Shown here in pieces: positions 1-6,376 of a DNA stretch of 8,356 nt; position 1 is the stretch's first letter; the number at the start of each line of letters is the position of its first letter. Source of the DNA: an uncultured Clostridia bacterium. GTDB lineage: Bacteria > Bacillota > Clostridia > Oscillospirales > Ruminococcaceae. A program made the position numbers and the translations under genes. Below the pieces are notes generated by a model, which was not told where the DNA came from, did no database searches, and saw nothing but the letters and a program-made list of their open reading frames with translations. Location: NCBI GenBank assembly GCA_945910715.1, contig CAMDZU010000042.1, forward strand, positions 1-8,356. Reading direction: 5' to 3'.

Positions 1-838
1 CCTTATGAACACCTTTATAAATGCGGTTGCTTATCTTGAACGTATTTTCGAGACCCTTGACGAGCCTGTTACCGTAAAGGACGAAATAGGCGCAACTGAA
101 ATGCCGAAAATAAAAGGTGACGTTGCCTTTGAAAACGTAACCTTCGGATACGAGGAGGGCATTAACGTCCTTGAAAACGTAAGCTTTACCGCAAAGGCAG
201 GCGAAAGCATTGCTCTTGTAGGACCTACGGGCGCAGGCAAAACCACCATTGTAAATCTTATTTCCCGTTTCTACAATCTGAACGGCGGACGGGTGCTTAT
301 TGACGGCAATGATATTTCAAAGGCAACCTTGTACTCTCTCCGTTCACAAATGGGAATTATGCTACAGGACAGCTTTATTTTCAGCGGCACAATTATGTAC
401 AACATCAAATACGGCCGTCTTGACGCAACGGACGAGGAAGCAATTGCCGCCTGCAAAATCGTAGGGGCAGACGAGTTTATAACAAAGCTTAAGGACGGCT
501 ACAACACCGTTGTCAAGGAGCGAGGCGCAGGACTTTCACAGGGTCAGAAGCAGCTTATCGCCTTTGCAAGAACGATCCTTGCCGACCCGAAAATACTGGT
601 GCTTGACGAGGCAACTTCCTCCATTGACGCAAAAACCGAGCGCTATCTCCAGCGTGGTCTTAACCACCTGCTTAAGGGAAGAACCTCCTTTATTATCGCT
701 CACCGCCTTTCCACCGTCCGCAGCTGCGACAGGATAATGTACATCTCCAACAAGGGCATTACCGAGGCAGGAACACACGACCAGCTTATTGCAAAAAAGG
801 GCGACTACTACAAGCTTTACACAGCCCAGTCCATATAG
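1..838 (+). CDS. ABC exporter, C-terminal part with ATPase domain (5' partial)
   Basis: This is the C-terminal end of a membrane-spanning exporter subunit that couples ATP hydrolysis to transport. The reading frame is open to the window edge, and the first in-frame ATG (base 5) falls in the linker after the last membrane helix (NAVAYLERIFETLDEP), so it is not the true start. Counting from that ATG, the visible motifs are the A-loop Tyr at 49, Walker A GPTGAGKT (73-80), Q-loop Gln 121, signature LSQGQ (177-181), Walker B ILVLDE with catalytic Glu 202, D-loop SSID and H-loop His 233. The ATPase is therefore complete and looks competent. LSQGQ replaces the usual LSGGQ, a variant known in heterodimeric exporters of Firmicutes and Thermotoga (MdlB/TM288-like), so a partner half-transporter gene may lie just upstream (inference). 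The substrate is unknown. The gene ends in TAG directly against a tandem repeat array. Confidence 0.95.
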   Translation, partial: LMNTFINAVAYLERIFETLDEPVTVKDEIGATEMPKIKGDVAFENVTFGYEEGINVLENVSFTAKAGESIALVGPTGAGKTTIVNLISRFYNLNGGRVLIDGNDISKATLYSLRSQMGIMLQDSFIFSGTIMYNIKYGRLDATDEEAIAACKIVGADEFITKLKDGYNTVVKERGAGLSQGQKQLIAFARTILADPKILVLDEATSSIDAKTERYLQRGLNHLLKGRTSFIIAHRLSTVRSCDRIMYISNKGITEAGTHDQLIAKKGDYYKLYTAQSI

Positions 839-957
839 GGGGCGTGCCGCCCCGGGCAATTCCGCCTTGGGGCGTGCCGCCCCGGGCAATTCCGCCTTGG
901 GGTGTGCCGCCCCGGGCAATTCCGCCTTGGGGTGTGCCACCCCGGGCAATTCCGCCT
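839..957. repeat. Four tandem copies of a 30-bp hairpin-forming repeat
   Basis: Units start at 839, 869, 899 and 929, each exactly 30 bp; the last loses its final base or two. Each unit begins with a 15-base hairpin, GGGGCG-TGC-CGCCCC, followed by GGGCAATTCCGCCTT. Copies 1 and 2 are identical. Copy 3 changes unit position 5 from C to T. Copy 4 has that change and also position 11 from G to A. Positions 5 and 11 pair with each other in the stem, so all four copies can fold in the plus-strand RNA. The array starts on the base after the upstream stop codon. There is no T-tract, so these are not standard terminators. The period is a multiple of three, which creates spurious open frames with a 10-residue repeat on both strands. 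It resembles a minisatellite or short interspersed palindromic element; I cannot name a family. Confidence 0.93.
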
Positions 958-1045
958 ATTATTATGCTGATTTGATTGCAATGCTTGTGTAACGGCGGGA
1001 TTTGAAACAGGCAAGATTTTTTGTTTTTACAGCATACTAAACTCT
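958..1045. other. Intergenic remainder, no gene seen
   Basis: This AT-rich stretch separates the repeat array from the terminator. It contains a T-rich run (six T, G, five T at 1017-1028) preceded by only a weak 4-5 bp CTTG/CAAG stem (984-987 with 1012-1015). It also has a 7-bp inverted repeat, TATGCTG at 963-969 and CAGCATA at 1030-1036, that could enclose the segment. Neither is strong enough to call as a functional element. No open frame here has a ribosome binding site. Confidence 0.5.
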
Positions 1046-1083
1046 TTCCCCTTTCCATTATTTATGGCGAGGGGAATTTTTTT
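1046..1083 (+). terminator. Intrinsic terminator, probably of the ABC exporter operon
   Basis: The left arm TTCCCCTTTCC (1046-1056) and right arm GGCGAGGGGAA (1066-1076) pair through TTCCCC/GGGGAA, then T-A, T.G, one mismatch and CC/GG, with a 9-base AT-rich loop. Seven T follow directly (1077-1083). The T-tract is only on the plus-strand side, so it serves rightward transcription ending after the ABC gene and repeat array. Confidence 0.7.
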
Positions 1084-1105
1084 ACTGGTAAAATGTCGGA
1101 AAATG

Positions 1106-1114
1106 TGCTATACT
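1106..1114 (+). promoter_or_regulatory. Extended -10 promoter for the flavoprotein operon
   Basis: TGCTATACT matches the extended -10 element TGnTATAAT at all but one base. I see no good -35 box at 16-18 bp upstream, which extended -10 promoters tolerate. A second TATACT lies at 1115-1120. The element sits downstream of the terminator and about 30 bases before the ribosome binding site's start codon, giving a short leader. Confidence 0.55.
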
Positions 1115-1130
1115 TATACTAACATTAAAA

Positions 1131-1137
1131 AAGGAAG
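1131..1137 (+). promoter_or_regulatory. Ribosome binding site deciding the start at 1145
   Basis: AAGGAAG lies 7 bases before the ATG at 1145. The two upstream in-frame ATGs (1064 and 1103) have no such site. The first lies inside the terminator hairpin and the second overlaps the promoter -10 region. Confidence 0.75.
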
Positions 1138-1144
1138 TACGCAG

Positions 1145-2377
1145 ATGAAAAATCTTAACGCTGACATTGCAGTTATAGGAGGAGGAGCTTCGGGCTTTGC
1201 TGCCGCAATTACCGCCGCAAGGAATGGCGCAGGAAAAGTCGTTATAATCGAGCGGCTGCCCCGAACAGGCAAAAAGCTGCTTGCAACGGGAAACGGCCGC
1301 TGTAACCTGAGCCACACCGAAATAACCGAAAAAAGCTACCGCACCTCCTACCCATATTTCTCGGAAGTAATAGTGGGCTTTGAGGGAGCGGAAAGCTTTT
1401 TCGGGGGCTTGGGACTGCTTACCTATTCCGACTCGCAGGGACGTGTTTATCCCTACAGCAACGCTGCTACCTCTGTTCTTGACGCATTAAGGCTGGAGGC
1501 GGAAAGGCTTGGGGTTGAGGAAATCTGCGATTACAGCGTGCAAAGTATATCAGCCGAAAAAGGCGGCTTTCTCATAAACAACAGCCTGTTTGCAAAAGCG
1601 GTTATCCTCTGCACAGGGGGCTGTGCCTCTCCCTCAATGGGCAGCGACGGCAGCGGCTTTGCTCTAGCGGAAAAACTGGGGCATAAAATTATAAAGCCTC
1701 TCCCCTCCCTTGCCCCCATAAAGTGCAATGACAGTATGGTAAGGGCGCTGAAAGGGCTTCGTGTAAACTGCAAGGTAAGCGCATACCTCGGCAAAAAGCT
1801 GCTTAAATCCGAGGTGGGTGAAATACAGTTCAGCGACAACGCATTGTCGGGTATCTGCATTTTCAACCTTTCTCCCCTTGCGGCGGAATATGGCTCGGAT
1901 ATGAGCATTTGCGTAGATTTTATGCCTGAATATGACTATAATAGCTTGCTTGATTTGCTATTCAGCATAAAAAAACAGCGCAGAGAATGTGCTCTTGAAG
2001 ATATGCTCACAGGAATTTTCCAGAAAAGAGTGGGGCAAAGTCTTATGAAAGGAGCTGTTTCATTGCCCCTTAACAGCAAGTCTTCTTCACTTAAACCCGA
2101 GGATATAAAAAGACTTGCCGCCCTGATAAAATGCCGCAGATTCAGCGTTGACGGGCTTTCCGCCTTTACCTCCGCACAGGTTACTCACGGTGGTGTTTTC
2201 GGGGAGGAAATTGATGAAAAGCTATGCTCAAGGCTTGTTAATGGGATTTATTTTGCAGGAGAAATAATCGACGCCGACGGCGACTGCGGCGGCTATAATC
2301 TTCACTGGGCGTGGGCAAGCGGCTGTCTTGCAGGAAAAAGCGCCGCTGAATTTATTAAATCAAGGAGAAAAGCATGA
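1145..2377 (+). CDS. HI0933/aminoacetone-oxidase-family FAD flavoprotein
   Basis: This 410-residue protein is a soluble flavoprotein of the HI0933 (YhiN-like) family, commonly annotated as aminoacetone oxidase family FAD-binding enzyme or NAD(P)/FAD-dependent oxidoreductase. The physiological substrate of most members is unknown. The FAD dinucleotide-binding glycine motif IGGGASG is at 11-17. The family signature TGNGRCNLS is at 48-56, YPYSNAATS at 102-110, CTGG at 156-159, and VTHGGV at 346-351. The C-terminal FAD contact segment FAGEIIDADGDCGGYN is at about 370-385. All expected blocks are present and the length of about 400 is normal, so the gene is intact. There is no signal peptide or membrane segment. 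It overlaps the next flavoprotein gene by 4 bp, so the two are made together. The ATG at 1145 is chosen because of its ribosome binding site. Confidence 0.93.
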   Translation: MKNLNADIAVIGGGASGFAAAITAARNGAGKVVIIERLPRTGKKLLATGNGRCNLSHTEITEKSYRTSYPYFSEVIVGFEGAESFFGGLGLLTYSDSQGRVYPYSNAATSVLDALRLEAERLGVEEICDYSVQSISAEKGGFLINNSLFAKAVILCTGGCASPSMGSDGSGFALAEKLGHKIIKPLPSLAPIKCNDSMVRALKGLRVNCKVSAYLGKKLLKSEVGEIQFSDNALSGICIFNLSPLAAEYGSDMSICVDFMPEYDYNSLLDLLFSIKKQRRECALEDMLTGIFQKRVGQSLMKGAVSLPLNSKSSSLKPEDIKRLAALIKCRRFSVDGLSAFTSAQVTHGGVFGEEIDEKLCSRLVNGIYFAGEIIDADGDCGGYNLHWAWASGCLAGKSAAEFIKSRRKA

Positions 2378-3960
2378 TAAAAATTTCAGACGTTTCCGTC
2401 CCCCTTGACTACGACTCTTCGCTTCTGATTAAGCTTGCGGCAAAGGCGGCAGGAATCGCTCCCGAGAGCATTATTAAGCTTGAGATCGCTAAAAAATCCG
2501 TTGACGCACGGAAGAAAAACGACATAAAATTCATTATGGCTTTTACCGCCGAAATAAAGGACGAAAGCCGCATTTTAAAGCGCAAAAACCGCTCGGTAAC
2601 GCCTTTTGTTCCCTATTTCTGCCCCGAGCCTGCAAAGGTTGAATTAAACAAGCGGCCTGTTGTGGTGGGCTTCGGCCCTGCAGGAATTTTTGCAGCGCTT
2701 ATCTTAGCAAAGGCAGGCGCAAGGCCTGTTGTCCTTGAACAAGGCTATGACGTTGACAGCAGGAAAAAGGCGGCGGACAGCTTCTGGCTGAACAGACAGC
2801 TTGACCCTGAATGCAATGTGCAGTTCGGCGAGGGCGGCGCTGGCACCTTTTCCGACGGCAAGCTTACCACAGGCACAAAGGACAAGCGCATACGCTATGT
2901 TTTTGAGGAGCTCGTTTCAAACGGCGCACCAAGGGAAATTCTCTACCTTGCCAAGCCCCATATCGGTACGGACAAGCTTTCCGAAACGGTAAAAAATATC
3001 CGAAAAAAAATAATCTCTCTCGGCGGAGAAGTGATTTTCGGAGCGAAATTCTGCGATTACAGAGTTAAAAACGGTGAAATAAACGCTGTGGTTTACGAAA
3101 AGGACAACGTGAAGACGGAAATTGAAACAGACAGGGCAATTCTCGCAATAGGTCATAGCTCCCGTGATACCTTTACAATGCTGAACAACAAAAGGGTTGC
3201 AATGTCCAAAAAGCATTTTGCGGTGGGAGTACGCATTGAGCATCTCCAGGCCGACCTTAACCGCTCTATGTACGGTGATTTTGCGGAGCACAAGGCTCTT
3301 GGCGCAGCAGACTACAAGCTTGCGATACATCTCCCCAACGGCAGAAGCCTTTACACCTTCTGTATGTGCCCCGGGGGACAGGTTGTTGCCGCCGCAAGCG
3401 AGCCGGATACCGTTGTAACAAACGGAATGAGCTGCTTTGCCCGTGACGGCAGAAACGCAAACAGCGCTCTTCTTGTAGGAGTTACGCCCGAGGATTTCCC
3501 CGAAGATGATCCCCTTGCAGGAATGTATTTTCAGCAGAAAACGGAACGGCTTGCCTTTAAAGCAGGCGGCGGCAATTATTCCGCACCCGTTTCCCTTGTG
3601 GGTGATTTCCTCAGAAACAGGGTTTCGTCTTCATTCGGCAATGTGCTTCCAACCTATTTGCCGGGTACAAGCTTTGCCCTTCCCGACAGCTATCTGCCCT
3701 CGTTTATTACGGAAACAATGCGGCTTGGTATTCCCGAAATGGCGAAAAAAATCTCCTGCTTCAAAAACGAGGACGCAATTCTTACAGGCGTTGAAAGCCG
3801 CAGCTCCTCTCCCGTCCGCATTGATAGAAACGAAAGCTGCCAGTCCCTATCTGTAAAGGGCCTGTTCCCATGCGGAGAGGGTGCAGGCTACGCAGGAGGA
3901 ATCGTTTCGGCGGCGGTTGACGGAATACGCTGCGCGGAAGCATTGCTTGAAATGAGTTGA
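2374..3960 (+). CDS. COG2509-type FAD-dependent protein
   Basis: This 528-residue predicted FAD-dependent dehydrogenase is of the uncharacterised COG2509 type, cytoplasmic and with no known reaction. A roughly 90-residue N-terminal region precedes the Rossmann FAD motif VVVGFGPAGIFAAL at 96-109. Other blocks are FGEGGAGTFSDGKL (151-164), AIGHSSRDT (258-266), CMCPGGQVVAAASE (330-343), ESRSSSPVRI (474-483) and the C-terminal flavin segment GEGAGYAGGIVSAAVDG (501-517). The length fits the family and no block is missing. The ATG overlaps the TGA of the preceding flavoprotein gene in an ATGA arrangement. AAGGAG at 2362-2367 gives a 6-base spacing, so translation is coupled. The tight pairing suggests a shared process, but the sequence does not say which. 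Confidence 0.93.
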   Translation: MIKISDVSVPLDYDSSLLIKLAAKAAGIAPESIIKLEIAKKSVDARKKNDIKFIMAFTAEIKDESRILKRKNRSVTPFVPYFCPEPAKVELNKRPVVVGFGPAGIFAALILAKAGARPVVLEQGYDVDSRKKAADSFWLNRQLDPECNVQFGEGGAGTFSDGKLTTGTKDKRIRYVFEELVSNGAPREILYLAKPHIGTDKLSETVKNIRKKIISLGGEVIFGAKFCDYRVKNGEINAVVYEKDNVKTEIETDRAILAIGHSSRDTFTMLNNKRVAMSKKHFAVGVRIEHLQADLNRSMYGDFAEHKALGAADYKLAIHLPNGRSLYTFCMCPGGQVVAAASEPDTVVTNGMSCFARDGRNANSALLVGVTPEDFPEDDPLAGMYFQQKTERLAFKAGGGNYSAPVSLVGDFLRNRVSSSFGNVLPTYLPGTSFALPDSYLPSFITETMRLGIPEMAKKISCFKNEDAILTGVESRSSSPVRIDRNESCQSLSVKGLFPCGEGAGYAGGIVSAAVDGIRCAEALLEMS

Positions 3961-3963
3961 AAT

Positions 3964-4002
3964 AAAAAAGGCTGATGTCTTGCATAGACACCAGCCCGTT
4001 TT
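3964..4002 (-). terminator. Terminator between convergent genes, best formed leftward
   Basis: GGCTGATGTC (3970-3979) faces GACACCAGCC (3987-3996) across a 7-base loop. In the leftward transcript all ten positions pair, with one G.U, and the stem is followed by six U (plus-strand A-run 3964-3969). In the rightward transcript the same position is an A.C mismatch and only four U follow (3999-4002). It therefore suits the leftward zinc-ribbon gene best, though it may also stop the flavoprotein operon. Confidence 0.82.
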
Positions 4003-4013
4003 ATGTAGAGATA

Positions 4014-4463
4014 TTACTTTAAAAAGCCGAAGGAACCGATAATTGCAGGGTCCTTTGCCTTGCCGCCGCAGATGTTGAAGAATGCGATGATTCTGACAAC
4101 AACGCAGATAATTGTGCAGACAATGTATGCAAGCCAGCCAATGAACGGTACGATATTAACGAAAACTAAAAGCGCTTCGATAACCGTAATCTTGAGGCAG
4201 GCTCTTACATGGAACTTCACATACTTGGAATCGGTGGATAAAAGACAAGCGATTATTACACCAAATATTCCGAGAAGATAGCAAAGCATTGCAACTACCT
4301 TGTTTTCGGAAATGTCCTTGGGGTCAAATTCAGCTGTGTGATCGTGTGGGTCAACAGCTGCTACCGGAGCTGCAGCGTTTGCCTGAACAAAGCTTGTTCC
4401 GCAGATATGACAGCAGTTTGCGCTGTCCTCGCACTGTGCTCCGCACTTGGTACAAAATTTCAT
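4014..4463 (-). CDS. Zinc-ribbon plus DUF4870 small membrane protein
   Basis: This 149-residue protein has an N-terminal zinc ribbon: Cys 4/Cys 7 in FCTKCG and Cys 18/Cys 21 in CCHICG. An Ala/Pro/Asp-rich linker (about 24-50) follows. The C-terminal region has three likely membrane segments (about 55-75, 90-107 and 108-130). The block ENKVVAMLCYLLGIFG, the SKYVKFH segment between helices 1 and 2, the FIGW motif and the final DPAIIGSFG are all characteristic of DUF4870. The family is common in Firmicutes and its function is unknown; a membrane protein with a cytosolic metal-binding head is the plain reading. AAAGGAAA lies 7 bases before the ATG. It has its own near-perfect promoter and a strong terminator, so it can be monocistronic, although readthrough from the HD gene upstream is possible. 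Confidence 0.9.
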   Translation of the reverse strand: MKFCTKCGAQCEDSANCCHICGTSFVQANAAAPVAAVDPHDHTAEFDPKDISENKVVAMLCYLLGIFGVIIACLLSTDSKYVKFHVRACLKITVIEALLVFVNIVPFIGWLAYIVCTIICVVVRIIAFFNICGGKAKDPAIIGSFGFLK

Positions 4464-4492
4464 AGCATAATTTCCTTTCCTGATTAACTGAT

Positions 4493-4506
4493 TTGGTTTT
4501 AACCAA
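4493..4506. promoter_or_regulatory. Inverted repeat over the start of transcription
   Basis: TTGGTT-TT-AACCAA is an inverted repeat with 6-bp arms and a 2-base centre. It covers the expected transcription start (about 4504) of the zinc-ribbon/DUF4870 gene, just downstream of its -10 box. The position fits a repressor operator, but no regulator is identified. Confidence 0.4.
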
Positions 4507-4510
4507 TTAT

Positions 4511-4539
4511 ATTATACAATATTTTGTGGTTTTTGTCAA
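4511..4539 (-). promoter_or_regulatory. Consensus promoter of the zinc-ribbon/DUF4870 gene
   Basis: On the minus strand there is TTGACA (4534-4539), a 17-base spacer and TATAAT (4511-4516), a perfect match to the housekeeping sigma consensus in both boxes and spacing. It gives a leader of about 40 bases. Such a strong core promoter suggests high basal expression unless repressed. Confidence 0.88.
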
Positions 4540-4555
4540 TAATTGCTGAAAATTA

Positions 4556-5236
4556 TTACACAATTTTCTTGTTATTTATCACAAGGTGAAATTCCAGCTT
4601 TAATGTCTTTGCCGCATTTCTGCAAAGCTTCATACGCTCCATGAATATCTCGAAATATTCCATAATGGAGCTTATGTTTTCGTCGATTGTCACTTCAAGC
4701 ACAAGGGCTGATTTGTCCTCGGAAAAATACACCCTTGATTCAACGCAGGCATAATTTACACGGTCGTGGGTACGCTGAACGCCCACAGCGTCGTCTTCCA
4801 CAAGGGGCTTTCTCACTCTGGAGCGCCTTACGTCCGTTTTGTCCGCAATAATCAGCGCCGCCGCAATAGGATTAACGGGATAAGCCGTGCTTTCGTCGTG
4901 GTTGCCTATCGCGGAAACGATTATTGCAATTTCCTCCGCAGGCATACCTAAATTTGAAAGCAGTCTGAACGCCATTATTGCGCCGCTTTGTGCGTGGTCG
5001 ATTCTGTTGATTACGTTGCCTATGTCGTGCATATATGCGGCAATCTGCGCAAGCTCGCATTCACGCTCGGGATAGCCCAGGGTTGACAATATCATATAAG
5101 CGGTCTGCGCCGCCTTTTCAACGTGAGCGTTGCTGTGCTCGGTGTAGCCGATTGAGCTTAAGGAAGCGTCCGCCATGCTTATGTAGGTCTGCACGTCCTT
5201 GTTGGATTTTATGTATTTGTAGGTAATGTTGCTCAT
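4556..5236 (-). CDS. HD-domain phosphohydrolase, unknown substrate
   Basis: This is a 226-residue cytoplasmic HD-superfamily protein. Candidate metal ligands are His 38 (NAHVEKA), the HD doublet His 70-Asp 71 (AAYMHDIGN), His 81 (DHAQSGA), His 113 in GNHDES and Asp 132 in IIADKTDVRRSRV. This order resembles HD phosphohydrolases and phosphodiesterases that bind two metals. A C-terminal region of about 60 residues (roughly 165-226) follows, with a predicted strand and helix (ALVLEVTIDENISSIMEYFEIF). There is no signal peptide or membrane segment. AAGGA lies about 8-9 bases before the ATG. The gene diverges from galE. The substrate could be a nucleotide or another phosphate ester; nothing here decides. 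Confidence 0.88.
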   Translation of the reverse strand: MSNITYKYIKSNKDVQTYISMADASLSSIGYTEHSNAHVEKAAQTAYMILSTLGYPERECELAQIAAYMHDIGNVINRIDHAQSGAIMAFRLLSNLGMPAEEIAIIVSAIGNHDESTAYPVNPIAAALIIADKTDVRRSRVRKPLVEDDAVGVQRTHDRVNYACVESRVYFSEDKSALVLEVTIDENISSIMEYFEIFMERMKLCRNAAKTLKLEFHLVINNKKIV

Positions 5237-5264
5237 AATGTCCGTCCTTTATATTGATATTTAC

Positions 5265-5293
5265 ATTATACTCTTATTATTCCTTTTTTGCAA
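5265..5293 (-). promoter_or_regulatory. Promoter of the HD-domain gene
   Basis: On the minus strand TTGCAA (5288-5293) is followed, after exactly 17 bases, by TATAAT (5265-5270). The -10 is perfect and the -35 matches four of six. The leader to the ATG is about 22 bases. Confidence 0.72.
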
Positions 5294-5297
5294 GGGT

Positions 5298-5312
5298 TAC
5301 AATTATTTTGTA
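5298..5312. promoter_or_regulatory. Inverted repeat between divergent promoters
   Basis: TACAA-TTATT-TTGTA is a perfect inverted repeat with 5-bp arms. It fills most of the gap between the two -35 boxes of the HD gene and galE. It could bind a dimeric regulator acting on both, but short AT-rich repeats also arise by chance. Confidence 0.3.
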
Positions 5313-5341
5313 TTGACTTTTGGACAAAATGTGGATATAAT
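5313..5341 (+). promoter_or_regulatory. Promoter of galE
   Basis: TTGACT (5313-5318), a 17-base spacer and TATAAT (5336-5341). Transcription should start near 5348, leaving a leader of about 30 bases with a strong ribosome binding site (GAGGAGGA, 5363-5370). Confidence 0.85.
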
Positions 5342-5348
5342 AATCTTA

Positions 5349-5362
5349 TGTAATCATTTACA
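5349..5362. promoter_or_regulatory. cre-like/LacI-family operator candidate in the galE leader
   Basis: TGTAATCATTTACA is an inverted repeat (TGTAA/TTACA). It matches 13 of 14 positions of the CcpA cre consensus TGWAANCGNTNWCA; the one mismatch is the central G, usually well conserved. It lies just after the predicted transcription start and abuts the ribosome binding site, a place where a bound repressor could block transcription. The sugar-nucleotide role of galE makes control by CcpA or a GalR-type regulator plausible (inference). Confidence 0.42.
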
Positions 5363-5376
5363 GAGGAGGATGGATT

Positions 5377-6375
5377 ATGGCAATTTTAGTAACAGGCGGC
5401 GCAGGCTATATCGGCTCTCATACCTGCATTGAGCTTCTTAACGCAGGCGAGGACGTGGTTATCGTTGATAACTTCTACAATTCAAAGCCAAAAGCCGTTG
5501 AGCTTATAAAGGAAATAACAGGCAAGGACTGCAAATTCTATGAAGCGGACGTATGCGACAAGGACGCAATGGACAAAATATTCAGCGAAAACTTCATTGA
5601 AGCGGTAATCCATTTTGCAGGCTACAAGGCAGTAGGCGAAAGCTGTTTAAAGCCGCTTATGTATTACAGAAACAATCTTGACTGCACCTTTGCTCTTCTT
5701 GAAACAATGAAGAAATACAACTGCAAGAAGCTGGTTTTCAGCTCCTCCGCAACGGTTTACGGAATACCCGAAACTGTGCCTGTAACAGAGGATTTCCCTC
5801 TTTCCGCAATTAACCCATACGGCAGCACAAAGCTTATTATAGAGGATTTATGCCGTCAGCTCTATGCGTCTGACGACAGCTGGAGCATTGCCCTTCTGAG
5901 ATACTTCAACCCAATCGGCGCTCACGAAAGCGGCAAAATCGGCGAGGATCCAAACGGTATCCCCAATAACCTTATGCCACTTATTCTCCGTGCTGCGTCG
6001 GGCAAAATGCCGCTGCTTTCCGTTTTCGGCAACGACTACCCAACTGCGGACGGCACCTGCGTCCGTGACTACATCCACGTTGTTGACCTTGCTCTGGGTC
6101 ATATTGCGGCAATCAACAAGGTAAGAAGCGAAACAGGCTGCAATGCCTATAATCTTGGCACAGGCAACGGCTACTCCGTGCTTGATATAATCAACACCTT
6201 TGAACGTGTAAACAATGTTAAAATACCTTATGTTATCACTGACAGACGTCCCGGCGACGCTGCACAGTGCTACTCAAATCCTGCAAAGGCTAACAGGGAG
6301 CTTGGCTGGAAGGCTGAGAGAACCCTTGACCAGATGTGCAGAGATTCATGGAACTACTTAGTAAATCAGAAGTAA
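5377..6375 (+). CDS. galE: UDP-glucose 4-epimerase
   Basis: GalE interconverts UDP-galactose and UDP-glucose, using bound NAD, in the Leloir pathway and in supplying galactose for surface glycans. The 332-residue protein is a short-chain dehydrogenase/reductase of normal GalE length. The NAD motif TGGAGYIGSH is at 6-15, FSSSATVYG at 121-129 (catalytic Ser 124), and the catalytic YGSTK motif at 148-152 (Tyr 148, Lys 152). LLRYFNPIGAH (173-183) and GTCVRDYIHVVDLA (226-239) are GalE-specific blocks, as is RRPGDAAQCYSNP near 290-302. Nothing is missing. The ATG has a strong ribosome binding site 7 bases upstream and its own promoter. No galK or galT is in the window. The next genes follow in the same direction after a 57-base gap containing a hairpin. 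Confidence 0.96.
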   Translation: MAILVTGGAGYIGSHTCIELLNAGEDVVIVDNFYNSKPKAVELIKEITGKDCKFYEADVCDKDAMDKIFSENFIEAVIHFAGYKAVGESCLKPLMYYRNNLDCTFALLETMKKYNCKKLVFSSSATVYGIPETVPVTEDFPLSAINPYGSTKLIIEDLCRQLYASDDSWSIALLRYFNPIGAHESGKIGEDPNGIPNNLMPLILRAASGKMPLLSVFGNDYPTADGTCVRDYIHVVDLALGHIAAINKVRSETGCNAYNLGTGNGYSVLDIINTFERVNNVKIPYVITDRRPGDAAQCYSNPAKANRELGWKAERTLDQMCRDSWNYLVNQK

Positions 6376-6376
6376 G

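Noticed and set aside
5..838. A complete stand-alone ATP-binding protein starting at the ATG at base 5
   Set aside because: The frame is open to the window edge, and the first residues match the linker after the last membrane helix of a fused exporter, so the gene is truncated by the window.
536..949. Minus-strand open frame spanning the end of the ABC gene and the repeats
   Set aside because: It is antisense to a well-supported ATPase domain and continues into repeat-derived sequence; it has no recognisable protein features.
839..957. CRISPR array
   Set aside because: The units are directly tandem with no unique spacers, only four copies are present, and no cas genes are nearby.
786..1058. 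Open frames on both strands with 10-residue repeats (GGIARGGTPQ on minus, RAAPGNSALG on plus)
   Set aside because: They arise because the 30-bp DNA repeat is a multiple of three without stops. None has a ribosome binding site, and the sequence variation follows stem pairing and not codon positions.
1064..1144. Longer N-terminus for the HI0933-family protein from ATG 1064 or 1103
   Set aside because: The upstream starts lie in a terminator hairpin and in the promoter, have no ribosome binding site, and encode a tail unlike the family. ATG 1145 begins just before the FAD motif as expected.
4541..4560. AT-only inverted repeat after the HD gene stop as a terminator
   Set aside because: The stem is seven A/T pairs with no GC core and overlaps the next promoter, so it would not terminate transcription well.
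5226..5432. Short plus-strand frame across the HD gene/galE divergent region
   Set aside because: It runs through both promoters and into galE in another frame, and its composition is that of translated AT-rich intergenic DNA.
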